Shown: positions 36,963-48,552, numbered from the stretch's first letter. The stretch: 64,000 nt of DNA from Ptychodera flava (GCF_041260155.1 NC_091932.1:3867501-3931500); one strand, 5' to 3'. Notes: generated by a model from the sequence alone, not told the origin. Numbers and translations: made by a program.

Positions 36963-37043
36963 GTATAATATCAGTGTTTTAGCTGTGTGCTATCTCTGTA
37001 CTATTTTAGTTTTTGTTTGCCCATATCATTGGTTATGTTATTA

Positions 37044-37371
37044 AAGGAACAAAGTCGGCCATTTTACAGGAATTTTGTTTGATACGACATACTACTTATA
37101 TTGTTTGACATGTTGAAAGATACTGAATGAATAGGTGACCATGCATATATTTGACCCCGGTTTTAGACAAATTAAATGAAACCATCGCAAAAATGAATGA
37201 ATGGTCGTGACCATTCATTCATTTTCGCAATGGTTTTGTTTATCACGTCTAAAACCAGGGTTGAATACATGCATGGTCACCATCAGTATCTTTCGACATG
37301 TCAAACAATATAAGTACTGGTAGTATTTCGTATCAAACAAAATTCATGAAAAATGGCTGACTTTGTCCCTT
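37044..37371. mobile_element. TA-flanked foldback MITE, 328 bp
   Basis: Almost the whole element is an inverted repeat. It begins AAGGAACAAAGTCGGCCATT and ends AATGGCTGACTTTGTCCCTT, with the centre at GGTCGTGACC. TA lies on both sides (37042-37043 and 37372-37373), as in Tc1/mariner-type MITEs. No coding. Confidence 0.85.
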
Positions 37372-37669
37372 TAATTGTTTGGCTCACGAATGAGTGAGAT
37401 AATTGTTTTTGAACACACGCTGTTTTGATTAAAGACCCAATCTAAAAAAGACAAGTTGTACCAAGTGAATTCCATGATATATGTCCATTTCATGCCAACA
37501 TATATTGAAGCTCTGTTGCCATATACCAATACTATGATGCTGTAGTGTTTTAACAGTCATTCATTGATGAGTATGCACAACTTTGTAAACTTTTGGGATT
37601 AAAAACTGTGTATTGCTGGTATATGTATTTTACTTGTCTTTTAGTAAATGTCTATTGCTGGAATATATG

Positions 37670-38184
37670 CACTATAGGGAAAAAGTGCGTGACTTAGAGC
37701 GAGAAACTGACGCTTTCTCGCAATCGGTGAGAATCTGTTCTTATTCTCACCGCTGTCGGTGAGAAAATTTTAATCTCCACTGGAGATTGGTGAGAAATGC
37801 ACTCCTTGGCGAGAATCAAGTGTTAGAACAAATTCTCACCGGTGAGAATGGAAATTCTCACTAAGTACAGCGAGAATGGAAATTCACTGGCGAGAATCAT
37901 CAAGACTCGCCGTTCATTGGCGAGAATCATAAAGACTCCGAACGGCGAGTCTTGATGATTCTCGCCAGTGAATTTCAATTCTCGCTGTACTTAGTGAGAA
38001 TTTCCATTCTCACCGGTGAGAATTTGTTCTCACACTTGATTCTCGCCAAGGAGTGCATTTCTCACCAATCTCCAGTGGAGATTAAAATTTTCTCACCGAC
38101 AGCGGTGAGAATAAGAAAAGATTCTCACCGATTGCGAGAAAGCGTCAGTTTCTCGCTCTAGTCACGCACTTTTTCCCTATAGTG
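37670..38184. mobile_element. CACTA-ended foldback element, 515 bp
   Basis: The element is one long hairpin with arms of about 240 bp. The ends are CACTATAGGGAAAAAGTGCG and its complement, and ATG is duplicated outside (37667-37669 and 38185-38187). CACTA ends with a 3-bp duplication fit the CACTA/EnSpm group. Each arm carries about ten copies of GGTGAGAAT / GGCGAGAAT in both orientations, like the subterminal motifs of that group. The loop is about 26 bases near 37930. The arms are nearly identical, so the insertion is recent. Confidence 0.85.
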
Positions 38185-38372
38185 ATGTCTGTATATCTGT
38201 ATCTAAGACCCTATTTCTGTCTACCTATCAAGACATATTTTTCCTTGTATCTTTGCTGTGTGGATCATTTAGTGCATGCTAAATTGATCATTGTGTTGAG
38301 TTTCCCATATCAATTTACATCATGTCTGATCATCAGGTGTTCAACTCAAACTCTTTCAATGCTGCATTTTAG

Positions 38373-38564
38373 GTCAAGAAGGCTATGAAAAACACTGGGT
38401 TGGAAATCAAGAAAGATGTTACAAGTTTGTCAGTGATCCCAAACCCTGGGATGAAGGCAGGGAAGATTGTTTGGCAACTGAGAATGGTGATCTTGTCATC
38501 ATCAATGATCAAGTGGAAGTGGACTACGTCAGTGGAGGAATGAACACCAACAAGTATTGGATAG
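38373..38564 (+). CDS. Exon: C-type lectin 3 first half, intact
   Basis: A phase 1 acceptor (GCATTTTAG) leads to QEGYEKHWVGNQERCYKFVS, then DPKPWDEGREDCLATENGDL and VIINDQVEVDYVSG. These are the start, first disulfide region and helices of a lectin domain. It ends YWIG in phase 1 at GTGAGG. The second-half exon that should follow is missing. The next recognisable exon (38972) joins in phase and encodes a Thr/Pro linker. Confidence 0.85.
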
Positions 38565-38971
38565 GTGAGGTGTTATCTGTATCTGTAGCTGTGTGCATGA
38601 ATTTTACCTTTGCTCCTTTGACTCATGCATATCTTTGCCCTGCCATATCTTGGCCCATACCTTACAGAATTATAATTCAACACAGTAATCTACTTAACCA
38701 ACTAGATGGAGGCTTGCTCAGCATGGCAGGATAAGTCTTGGCATGTCAATTTCATAGCAAAACTGACTTTGAAATTTATGACTTTAAACAGTCAAAGATC
38801 TCATGATTGATGATGATATATAAAAGGATGATTAACAGTAAATTATATTGGATACCTAATGATCTTAACTTGGTTAAACAGAAACATCTAGCCTGCAATC
38901 GCAGAGTGTTCATTGGTTTAAAGTGTGGTATGTGGCTTTTAATCCATTGTATTGTTGTTTCTTTGTGACAG

Positions 38972-39199
38972 CTGATACAACTACACCTCAGCCACCATTG
39001 ATGACAACTCCAGGCCCACCACTCACGACGCCAGTTTACCCAACCACACCGACACTTATCTGTGGTGGACACTATCTTTTGTCATCTGTTGGAGTTATCC
39101 AAGTTGAATCTCCAAACTATTGTTGTGTGAGCGGACTTTTGAAACCGTAGGAGGAAAACGTATCAGGGTTGATGTTTTAGACTTCAAAATAGAAAAAAG
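38972..39199 (+). pseudogene. Exon: Thr/Pro linker plus CUB 7 first half, damaged
   Basis: A phase 1 acceptor (TTTGTGACAG) leads to ADTTTPQPPLMTTPGPPLTT, a mucin-like linker, then CGGHYLLSSVGVIQVESPNY. The stretch between SPNY and the second Cys is deleted and out of frame. CERTFETVGGKRIRVDVLDF follows in another frame, with Arg where CUB has Trp. It ends KIEKR in phase 2 at GTAAAC and joins correctly to 39668. Confidence 0.8.
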
Positions 39200-39667
39200 G
39201 TAAACTTATGCAACTGTAAAATTTGAAATTATTAACCCATATTGCCTTGGTGCATACGGTACTGTAACTTTTCAATATTTGCTTCCATTATTTGCAACTT
39301 TCCGATGGGTTGCTGGAGTAGAGAAACATACAAGTTCAATGACATAATACTGATAGTAATATCCCCGAGAGTGGATAAAAATGACACAAAATGATTACAT
39401 TTGAAATCATGTCTTGTTTTATTTACCCACTATTAATTTCTATTAAATGGTATCATTTATGAAACCAGACTCATGATGATGAGGTTGCATCACGTAGTTT
39501 TTTGTAAAACAGATCAGTGCTATATACCTGTTCTCTTTGTTTAAACAGAGAGAAGACATTTGGTGACCAGTACGTGTTGTTGAATTTCCTAGAGTTGGTT
39601 GATGCCATGATTGTTTCATTGTTCAAATCTGAAATGCATAGATTCTTTACTTTGTTGCTTTGTGTAG

Positions 39668-39869
39668 ATATGGCTACCTTGACTTTGGCAATGGATTGGA
39701 TCTGTATGATAGAGATAGCAATTCAAGTTCAAACGTCTTGATGGCAGTGAAGAGGCTCATATCTTCACAACAGTCACCAATGAATTGTGGATGAAATTTG
39801 TCACACACCATTGCAAGACATGGTACATGTACACTACCGCTTTCAGTATTGAATTTAGTGAAGTAAATG
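39668..39869 (+). pseudogene. Exon: CUB 7 second half, frameshifted
   Basis: The acceptor TTGTGTAG opens YGYLDFGNGLDLYDRDSNS, then the frame shifts. RLDGSEEAHIFTTVTNELWM, KFVTHHCKTW and AFSIEFSEVN follow in a different frame. It ends phase 1 at GTAAGA. Apart from the single shift near 39725, the domain is complete. Confidence 0.8.
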
Positions 39870-40379
39870 GTAAGAATGACTGTCTAATTAACAATTGCAA
39901 AGTAATCCCAAGTACCCTCTGACAAATTTCATGTTCCAAGGATGCTTTGTACCCATTGTAATTCCCTGGCACCCATTGACAGTTTTCACTTATGCAGGTT
40001 ATACCAAGCAATCCTAAGTACACATTACAATTTCATCTACCCAGGATGTAACTTAGTCTTCCCTAACAAATCTCATGTATCAATGCAGTTTAGATCTGAC
40101 GTTTTATAGGTGCTGTGCTCAGGTCATTTAATACTTTTTTTTAAATCTGAATGATGAATCCTGATGAATCCTGACAAATAAACATTTTTCCATACCAATA
40201 AAAGGATGATGAAAAAGTATGTTAATTTTTCCTCCGTATGTGTTACATACCGGTAGATTTCCAATGTGATAGAGATTGATGTTGTCTCATTAGCTGGAAA
40301 TCCAACATGGAGAAGCTGTGTGGTAAAGTCTTCACAATATTCAGAAAAATATCACAACTGCTTTTATCCTTCAATTCAG

Positions 40380-40535
40380 ATTGCTTTGACAACCTGACCA
40401 TATCGACTGGTGGCACACAGGTAGTGAAGTCACCAAACTATAGTGATGACTATAATGATGATGAATTCTGTGAGTGGCTGGTAGATGCTGACTCCAGCAA
40501 GAATATTCGTGTGCTCATCAAGGATTTCAGAACAG
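40380..40535 (+). CDS. Exon: CUB 8 first half, intact
   Basis: A phase 1 acceptor (CAATTCAG) leads to DCFDNLTISTGGTQVVKSPN, YSDDYNDDEFCEWLVDADSS, then VLIKDFRT. It is open throughout and ends phase 1 at GTATTT. The SPNY..DY and FCEW positions match CUB. Confidence 0.85.
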
Positions 40536-41089
40536 GTATTTTTCATCAGGGTTACTCCATTCCTTACTGAAACAAATACCATAAAACAATAGCACCACCA
40601 ATATCTCTGAACAGTTTACTTTGTGAACACCACAGAGTTGTTCCCAATTACCTTGCAAATGGTTCATAAATTCTTGGTGCCTTCAAACTCAATTTACCCT
40701 TACACAGCAAGTTGTAGTGGACTTAGTAATATCTTGAAGTATCTTCACATGAATTATGTAAATTAAAGTGTTTTGTACTGGAGATAGCTTTCCTATAATC
40801 AAAGGCAAGTCAATTTAGCTTTAGCAAAGACATAGTGCATTTACTGTACATAGGCAAAGACGGTGCAGTATCAGTAAATTAAAAGTAAATGACAGCCATC
40901 ATCTCAACACTTCAACAATACTACTCTCAGTGTTCATTCATATTTATTAAAGCTTCGTGCTTTTCCGATTACTATATGTGTGTGTACTGTGTACTGTGTC
41001 TGTGTGTCGTCTACTCCACGCACACCGTGTTGTTCGGTCGCGCACAGAATTGCAACATCTCAGTCGGTTACTGTGACCAACTCTTTTGG

Positions 41090-41180
41090 GTTGGAAGCAG
41101 TGGCCGACTGGTTTTGTGTGAGGCCTAGCAGCTAGGCGATGTTGCCGTGAGTGTGTGGGGGTTCGAATCCCGTTTGGGTT
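41090..41180 (+). ncRNA. SINE-like tRNA-related fragment
   Basis: TGGCCGACTGG (41101-41111) resembles an RNA polymerase III A box, and GGTTCGAATCC (41160-41170) is a perfect B box, spaced about 50 bp apart. GTGGGGGTTCGAATCCCG can form a T-arm. The 5' half does not fold into a full tRNA cloverleaf, so a tRNA-derived SINE or tRNA pseudogene is more likely than a working tRNA. Confidence 0.5.
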
Positions 41181-41442
41181 ATAGTAAAATATTTATTCCT
41201 TCTTTGAATCAATAATTATGACAGTTCATTAACTGTAATATTTGGTCATAACTCTACACCAGCATGTGTTTATTGTAGATTCCGTATCATTCCGGAGGTT
41301 TGGATCAATAAATTCAAAGGTATTGTCACAAAGACATAATAATCATGCAGCCATGAATACAAAGTTTCCATTAGAATTTCCATGCCGGATTTGCCATCAT
41401 ACTGCTTGTGACATAACTATCTACTTTCTCTGGCTTTTACAG

Positions 41443-41640
41443 AAAACAACTATGATTGGTTATGGTAGCAATTCCATGGCTGGCCTTACCAGAATCATAC
41501 ATGAATCAGGCAGAAACCATGGCAACAAACAGTATGAATTCTATGCTCAAAGTAGCCAGGTGTGGATAACCTTTTCCACTAACTACAGTAAAACCTACAG
41601 AGGTTTTGAGTTATAATACATAATTTTGAGTTGGACAATA
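41443..41640 (+). pseudogene. Exon: CUB 8 second half, frameshifted
   Basis: The acceptor CTTTTACAG continues ENNYDWL in phase, then the frame shifts near 41460. GSNSMAGLTRIIHESGRN, EFYAQSSQVWITFSTNYSKT and YRGFEL follow, then TAA at 41614-41616. A GTGAGT donor lies at 41641. Paralogues continue a few residues past GF.L, so the TAA is probably a lesion rather than the natural end of the gene. Confidence 0.75.
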
Positions 41641-42029
41641 GTGAGTGCTATCATGTAATACTGTCTGCAATAACCATAAATTGTATATTTTAACCATAAA
41701 TCAGTATTATCTTATAGCAGTAGGTTCAGATTAGCCTTGTCAACAACCATATTCCTAAAATAGACCTACATAGAACAAGGTGCTTGGTTATTGTTTGTAC
41801 AAATGTGATCATAGTAGGAAGGGTTCGACAATGTACAGTTATCTTGATTGACAAATGATCTGTTGCATAAAAATTGTGTACTACTGACTACATTTTATGT
41901 ATTTTGAATAATAACACTCACGTACAAAACCATCTTTAGGTTCTAATTCCACTGTCCACAGGACACAATGACTGCCCTTTCTCTGTCATACAGTAACTCA
42001 CGAACTTCAAAATTATGGTTTTTAATCAG

Positions 42030-42244
42030 GTGGATGTGTCCATGAAGAATTGACAGACAGAGAAGGGAACATAACATCAGCCAACTACCCTGATGATTAC
42101 CCACACAACTGTGACTGTGTCTGGCAAATTGTAATGAATGAAGGACAACAAGTTCAGATAGAATTCCGACATTTCGACCTGGAGAGAAACTATGATTGGC
42201 TTCTCATTGGAGAAGGAATTGATCCAGAGTCCGATCAATATACT
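42030..42244 (+). CDS. Exon: CUB 9 first part, intact
   Basis: A phase 1 acceptor (TTAATCAG) leads to GCVHEELTDREGNITSANYP, DDYPHNCDCVWQIVMNEGQQ, VQIEFRHFDLERNYDWLLIG, then SDQYT|GTAAGT in phase 0. It has the same split as the exon at 26652 and begins the second cassette. Confidence 0.85.
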
Positions 42245-42486
42245 GTAAGTAGGAACTAATTACCATTGATTAACTAATTGACATAACTGTAGTGATTGCA
42301 CCTCTTGTAATGACTAACAGTCTGAGATATGGCAGGTTCAAATCCTAATGTTGTGACCAGATCTCTCACAACTACAGTCACAGAAGGTGGACAATCGTGT
42401 ATACATTACGTTTACTTTTTTGTACGTCACACAAGTTTTGTAGATAACATTGTAGATATAAGAACCAACTCTTTTGAGTGTTTGTA

Positions 42487-43985
42487 CCCTTACGAAAATA
42501 GTCTGTAGATATTCTATTGAACTCTGATATTCTATAGAAATTCTGTATATTTTATGGAAATCTGATAGAAATATGCTTCCATTGAAATTCAATTGAAAAT
42601 TTTCAATACAATTCTGTAGAAAAATTTAAATTTTATGAATTTTAATGTGTATAGAAACTTTAAATTCTATTGAAGTTTGCTGATAATTTTCTGTAGAAAA
42701 TCTGCAGAAATTAAACATATTTTTATGGAATTTTTCAGTTCCATAGCTTTTGTGGAAATTTTTTTTCTGTTTTTTTTCCCCACAGTTTACACTGTTTCAG
42801 ACTTAAGTTCATGTTTTTGCATGTTGGCATGAGCTTTGATAAGAACTCAGTGACATATATATAGCTGGTTTCAATATGGAAAAGGTAGTGACATATACCT
42901 ATGGAGAGTTCTAACATTCTCGTGTACCCTTTAATTCTGAAAAGTTATTTTCATTTACACACATGTGCCAGGAAAATGTATACAGTTTCAATTGTACCAT
43001 TCCTTTTGTACATTTCATGACTGTACACAGACCAACCTGACTCTCTTTGTTAGATCCTAGGTCAAGTGAGCTGACCTGTGCCTTTGCTTTGTTATGCAAA
43101 TAGTTTCCTGCCTTTACAATGGGCTGATTACATAATAGTGTAGCCACGCATTATTCCTTTGAACTTGAGGCAGTCCACAGTGCACATGGCTCTTATGAAA
43201 AGTACTAAAGTTCAACTCCAAATTCCATGGAAAATTAGGATCCAAGGTCCATTAGCAAGATTCTAACAGTGTTATGGAGAAGGGAGCTCACTAATATGTC
43301 ACAACTGTAAGGATCCACATTGCAGCATCAACTGAAAATTACGTGAGTTAAGGTACACAACACTTTAATTATGCACTTGGCTGAGTTGACAACTCAAAAC
43401 TGCTAGACTGGAGAGGTAGGCCAGCTTGCATTCATATGTGTAGGTTGCTTTATATTTTGTAGTCCCTGTATGTTTCATCAAGTTTCGAACGATTGTTAAT
43501 CATAATTCTTTTAGAAATAAACTACATGTTTATAATTTACTTGCTGCCTGATTTTTTGTGAGTTTTTGCAGTAATTCATTGCATTGGTATCTATGGCAAT
43601 ATCATAAGGTGGTACTCCTTACTTAATAAAAGTTTAACACATATTGTTGTCATACTTTCTAAGAGATTGAACTCGTATAAGACAAACAAACTTCTGTAAA
43701 AGAGTGCAGAAATTAAATATAGTTCTACAGAATTCTACATAAAAATTCTGTAGAATGTGGTATAAATTCAATATAGTGCTACAGATATTCTGTAGAACGT
43801 GTATCGAATTTACATAGAAATTCTGTAAATTCTACAGAAATGATACAGAAATTCTGTTGAATTTCTACAGAAAAAGGGGGCCTTTCCATAAAGGTTCAGT
43901 AGAATTTCTGTAGAAATTCTGTATCACTTTAATTGAATTTTGTCATCAATTTCAATAGAATTTCTACAGAAAATTTTCATAAGGG
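42487..43985. mobile_element. TA-flanked non-autonomous element, 1.5 kb
   Basis: Inverted ends: CCCTTACGAAAATAGTCTGT on the left, complement of CCCTTATGAAAATTTTCTGT on the right, alignable for over 30 bp. TA sits on both sides (42485-42486 and 43986-43987). The terminal 250-300 bp on each side are packed with TTCTGTAGAAATTC-type motifs in both orientations. The middle carries no transposase. It fits a Tc1/mariner-type deletion derivative and lies inside the intron of CUB 9. Confidence 0.75.
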
Positions 43986-44019
43986 TATAGAATACACAAG
44001 GGAAGTGCTAAGTTACTTA

Positions 44020-45410
44020 AGCCAGGGTTACACGTACATTTGTATATTTTTTAAAGCCAGAGGGGATCCGATTAGTCACTCTGTAAATATTCGTTATCAG
44101 TGATCTAATCGATCTCACGTTTACACGTCAATCAGCAAGGTATAAATTTAGTTCAGTCAAGCGCCCTCAGCGGTATTAACTGGGCCACAGAATGACTGCT
44201 AGCCGGCAATGCCGGACACAAACATCGGACAGCTGCTGTCTATGCTGTTTTTGTTTTCAATCAACCCATAAAGACTCCTTCGGCGAAGACATTTACAAGA
44301 AGAAGAGAATTTTGATGGCTTTACCCCGCCTAATGTCGATATCCATTCCACTTAAAGATTGATGAGTCGCCGTCGAAGAAGACGATCAAGTTAATGTTTC
44401 CTTTTTCTCATCAAAGGGCCACTCTATCAACTTTTGTAACACCATATAGGTCCTGCTGCATCTCACCACAAGCTTTCCCACAAAAACAAAACACAATTGT
44501 ACGTATTAAAATAAACTTCCCTACACATATCCTAAATGAAAACAAACACTATTGTAACATGTAGGGATCCTACTTCACACATATCCAAAATGAAACAAAC
44601 ACCACAGTCACCTGTGGTCTATTCCGCTCTGCATCTATGCGCCCCATGGTACATATGCCTGAGAAGAAGCACGTCTATGGGGCACATAGACGCAGAGCGG
44701 AATAGACCACAGGTGACTGTGCAAACGCCCATGCAGCACAAATTTTTGGATAGTAAGGTGGGGAGCCTTTTCACATTCACACTTTTGTACATCTCGTCGT
44801 AAAATGGCATCGTTTTTCCTACCACTGCCACTATGACGGTTATTGTCGGACACAGTTTTGAATTGGGCTCACAACCATTCGATTTTATTGTGACATTACT
44901 CTGTGTTTCTCTCGAGTCACTTCTCCCTAGCCCTGGCAGCGATGACCTCATAAACTTGCCTATGCCTTGCCCACAGACGTATAAAAAGATATTTTACGTC
45001 CATGCCTCGATGTGTCGTCCATCATACTGATGACGTTTTCATCTCTCCAGGTGGAAATGAGTAGTGTGATTTCATCATGGGACCAAATGTTGCCGGGTTC
45101 GCGTGAACTTTTCGCTTTGTGCATTCTTTGTGCATGTTGTGGTACTGGTAATGGCCGCAAGCCTGAAGACAAGATATTAATTAAGTTAGGCATTTAGTTC
45201 GGCGTTCTGATCACACGTGTAAATAGGCCATTGTTTGGTACGGAGCGCCAAGCCTGAACCAGCCCTCCGACACCGAATTAATTTAGTTCTTTTTTAGTTT
45301 GGTGTTATCTGGTCACACGTCCAACTGACACAGGTTTAAATTAAATCCAGTGTCAGCTCCGCAGTAAACACGCACATGTAAACCTCACTTTATAGAGTTG
45401 ATTTAGAGAC
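44020..45410. other. CG-rich intronic block, possible insert
   Basis: The block starts near CAGGGTTACACGTACATTTG and ends near CACATGTAAACCTCACTT, which are weakly inverse to each other. CG dinucleotides are common compared with the flanks. A 45-55 bp segment (ACACATATCCTAAATGAAA) is duplicated at 44525 and 44578. It may be an old DNA transposon; ends and duplication are not firm. No coding exon is seen. Confidence 0.4.
44603..44721. repeat. Hairpin with ~45-bp arms
   Basis: CACAGTCACCTGTGGTCTAT through GCGCCCCA pairs with TGGGGCACATAGACGCAGAG through CAGGTGACTGTG, with a few mismatches. The loop is about 27 bases. Confidence 0.85.
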
Positions 45411-46341
45411 TGAATTAATTAGGACAGCACTTTGGCTTGACTACAATGTATGCAGGTATGCCATTCTGTTTTTATGGACATGCATGAATAAACAATGGAG
45501 TGGAGTGTCACTTAGACATCTCCCTCTGCCAGAGACAAGTTTTACTTCTTCGTAAATGCATGCCTTTAAACTTTTACACCACACAAATCAAAGTGAAGAT
45601 ATTAAGAAATACGAAACTGAAATTAAATATCGGTATATCATTCAATTACAATGTTTCAGTCATTCCATTCTCTGTTTATCCATGTGTCTTGCAAAAAAAC
45701 GGATCAGCATCATTCTGCACTCATTGTACATATACCATGTTTCATCTACCCAGAGTGTTGATGTATTAACCAGCAGCAAACTCTTCAGATATCATCAACA
45801 TGGTAAGTATTTCAGTACCACACTTGTGTGTTCTATCGAAACATTCAAATGAATCGGTTCTTCTTAATTGCAATGTTATCTACAAAACTTGTGTGCAACG
45901 TACAAAAAAAATTGTCCACCTTCCGTGACTGTAGTTGTATCTTTCTGTCCGAGTTTGATCTCTGCGATTGTGTTTCATACTTCGCCATTGATTGTTTGTC
46001 AAATATTGGATATGTGGATGAGTTCTTTGGACTTAAGATAAATATGTTAACAACCTCTCTTACTTGCCATCACCATTTGTTTTAGTTTTCTGTTCAAAAT
46101 TTCATTAGCTACTGACAGAAATGTAATTATATGAGTTTAGATAGAGTTTTAGTGTGTTCTCATTTGCCCCATTCAGTATATGAAATATTGAATCCTCACA
46201 GATTGCACCATATCATTTCCTTCAATACTGAAGTAGTTTGAGGTCAGTGGGCATGTTGTAGGAAGAAATACCGGTATGTATGTAGGGCATGGCCACTTAG
46301 TCTCCCTAAAACTAGATCTTTAAATTTTCTGTCACCTGTAG

Positions 46342-46466
46342 GAGTACACCGGCAACAGACTTCCAGATGATTACATCAGTGAATCACATCCAAGGATGGA
46401 TTAGATTAAAGACTGATCTGACCAACACAAAGAAAGGATTTGAACTTACCTATGAAGTGTTTGAAT
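46342..46466 (+). pseudogene. Exon: CUB 9 end, frameshifted
   Basis: A phase 0 acceptor (CACCTGTAG) leads to EYTGNRLPDDYIS. A shift follows, then NHIQGWIRLKTDLTNTKKGF and ELTYEVFE in another frame, and the first base of a Cys codon at GTAAGT (phase 1). It is the partner of the exon at 42030 across a 4.1-kb intron filled by two inserts. Confidence 0.8.
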
Positions 46467-46723
46467 GTAAGTAAACCTATGACATCATTGCAAAAGTACT
46501 TAACACCAAGTGTCTGATTCACTCTTACATACTGAAAACTTTCTCGCCATCTGTACAGGTACAATGCAAGAAAATATTTGTTCTCATTTGGAAAGAGTAA
46601 GTTTGTCCTTATTTGTCAAGGATAGACATTAAAATTAATGAGCAATGGAACTAGTGGATACTTTAGATCTTTTTTGAGTGACTTGCCAAATTGCATTCAA
46701 TTTTGATTTGAATGGATCTATAG

Positions 46724-46906
46724 GTCCTGAAGGCTATGAGCCTGGATATGACTTTGGTTGCTACAAGTTCATCGGAAATCACACAGAGTGGAAGGATGCT
46801 AGAGAAGAGTGTCAGAAGACAGCAGATTCTGATCTTGTCATCATTGAGGATGGAAAGGAGTTAGCATACCTGGTTGATAGGGTCGGATCGGATCTACAGT
46901 GGATAG
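46724..46906 (+). CDS. Exon: C-type lectin 4 first half, intact
   Basis: Phase 1 (GGATCTATAG acceptor) completes Cys: CPEGYEPGYDFGCYKFIGNH, TEWKDAREECQKTADSDLVI, then IEDGKELAYLVDRVGSDLQW and IG at GTCAGT in phase 1. Cysteines, the W.DAR.EC helix and the QWIG strand match the lectin fold. Confidence 0.9.
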
Positions 46907-47250
46907 GTCAGTGTCCCTCTGTGGCGTGAACACTGAATTAATTTTGTTTTCATCAAAGATTTTAATGATGCAAATGCAGTCCTGTTTAGCACATTTATAG
47001 GAACTTCAAATCTTTCTTAGCCATTGATCATGAAAGAGTTACCCAGTCTGACTGCTTTGAATCATCAATTTCTTCCATAAGTACTTTTTGTAGCAAAAGA
47101 GGGCTGTTTTTTTATTATTTCTAAATAAACTGTTTAACAGGATACAAAGGTATTACTATCATATCAATGTCAACAAGTACCGGTACTAATGTGATAACCA
47201 GGGATTTACGATTGTTGCTTCAACTATGTACCATATCATGGGTACAACAA

Positions 47251-48552
47251 CAGTTCGTTGCCACTCTTAATTTGGAGGTTCGTTTGCGCAATCGCAGATT
47301 GTATGACCTCGTGAACTTTGATACGCGCATGCCTATTCAATCCCGATTACACAGGGTACAGCGCAGCGGGAATCAGCTGTTGAACTGTAATCACTCGGAA
47401 ATTGACTAGTGAACAGCCACAGTGCAGGCGGGCAGGTGGTAATAATGCCGGGACCGATCACTTAGCGAACAGGTTGTTTTCACACAATTTCAAGCTGATT
47501 AAGACCTCAAGTTTCGCTTTGCCGTACATTTTCCTCTGTGTTCATAACTGAGCTCCCATTCTTTGGTAAATTCCCGGGGACAATTCATTGGTATTATCAC
47601 TGTATGTACTACAATGATGAAGTTTCACTTTCAGAATGCGAATTTAAGTTGATGGCGACATGCAAGTAACTGATTTCACTCCATGCCCAATGTGTCTGGG
47701 TCGGTTCTGAATGTGTGACAAACACGTGTTTGACTAACAGCAGTGTATCTGTATTAAAACATGTATCTCGAGCATGCTGAAGCTTCAACATATTTACGAT
47801 GTGGTTTAACTTTATAAGGGACAGTGGAAAGTACGAAGTCAATGTCAACCCCTACCCACGTACTACCCTAGTGTGGGGTATTAGGAAATAGTCTTATGAA
47901 GTTTGTCAAATGCCTCAAGCCCGGGAAAGACAACTTGGAAACATTCAGTCAATAAACATTTTGGTAGCTCTTTATCAAAAATCTGCACTTCCAAAGTCTT
48001 TGAACCATCCACAGTTCGGCGATCATCAATTTCGCTGGCTTGACCAGGCTAAACGAATACAATTTGGAAGGGTAACCGATTTTCAAAAATGTCCCCCAAT
48101 GTCCCCCGTCAACGTAGCTCAATGAAACTGCCATCCTTTGTTCATCTATATTTATCGATTGAATAACTCGAATGAAATTGCTCACAAACACATAAGTATG
48201 CGAAAATGGGACTTTTTTGAACTGCACGTGCTTGACCTGTCACTGCCAATACTAAAAACATCGAGGTGACAATCGCACTACTTCAAACAGAAAGCTCGAA
48301 AAATTGGCAAATTACGACTTATCATGCTCTCTTGCTGCCATGATGTTGTAGTGAGGTTAGTCACGAGGTTCACCATTACCGAGTTTGTCCTAACTTGGCC
48401 TTGCATAGCGTTAAAACAATTGAAAGGCCGAAAGTAGCCGATGTCCCAAACCAAAAACGAAGACTTCAAAGTCAGTGACGTAATCGAGTTGAGATCTGGG
48501 CATGCGCAGTCGTTCGAAAACGAACCTCCAAATTAAGAGTGGCAACGAACTG
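47251..48552. mobile_element. Non-autonomous DNA element, AACAA target repeat, 1.3 kb
   Basis: Inverted ends begin CAGTTCGTTGCCACTCTTAA and stay alike for about 35 bp (to GGAGGTTCGTTT). AACAA flanks both sides (47246-47250 and 48553-48557). Taking the element out restores GGTACAACAACAGGG-like sequence. CG content is higher than in its surroundings. Ends starting CAG recall hAT, but hAT normally duplicates 8 bp, so the superfamily is uncertain. No transposase frame. It splits the lectin 4 intron. Confidence 0.75.

Noticed and set aside
37952-38161. A 69-codon open frame
   Set aside because: It lies inside the CACTA foldback arm and arises from the GAGAAT motif repeats.
41090-41180. A functional tRNA gene
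   Set aside because: The B box is perfect, but the 5' half does not pair into acceptor and anticodon stems and the A box is imperfect. A SINE-like remnant is simpler.
44020-45410. A complete DNA transposon with inverted ends
   Set aside because: The end similarity is weak (about 20 bp with mismatches) and no target duplication could be fixed, so it was left as a possible insert only.
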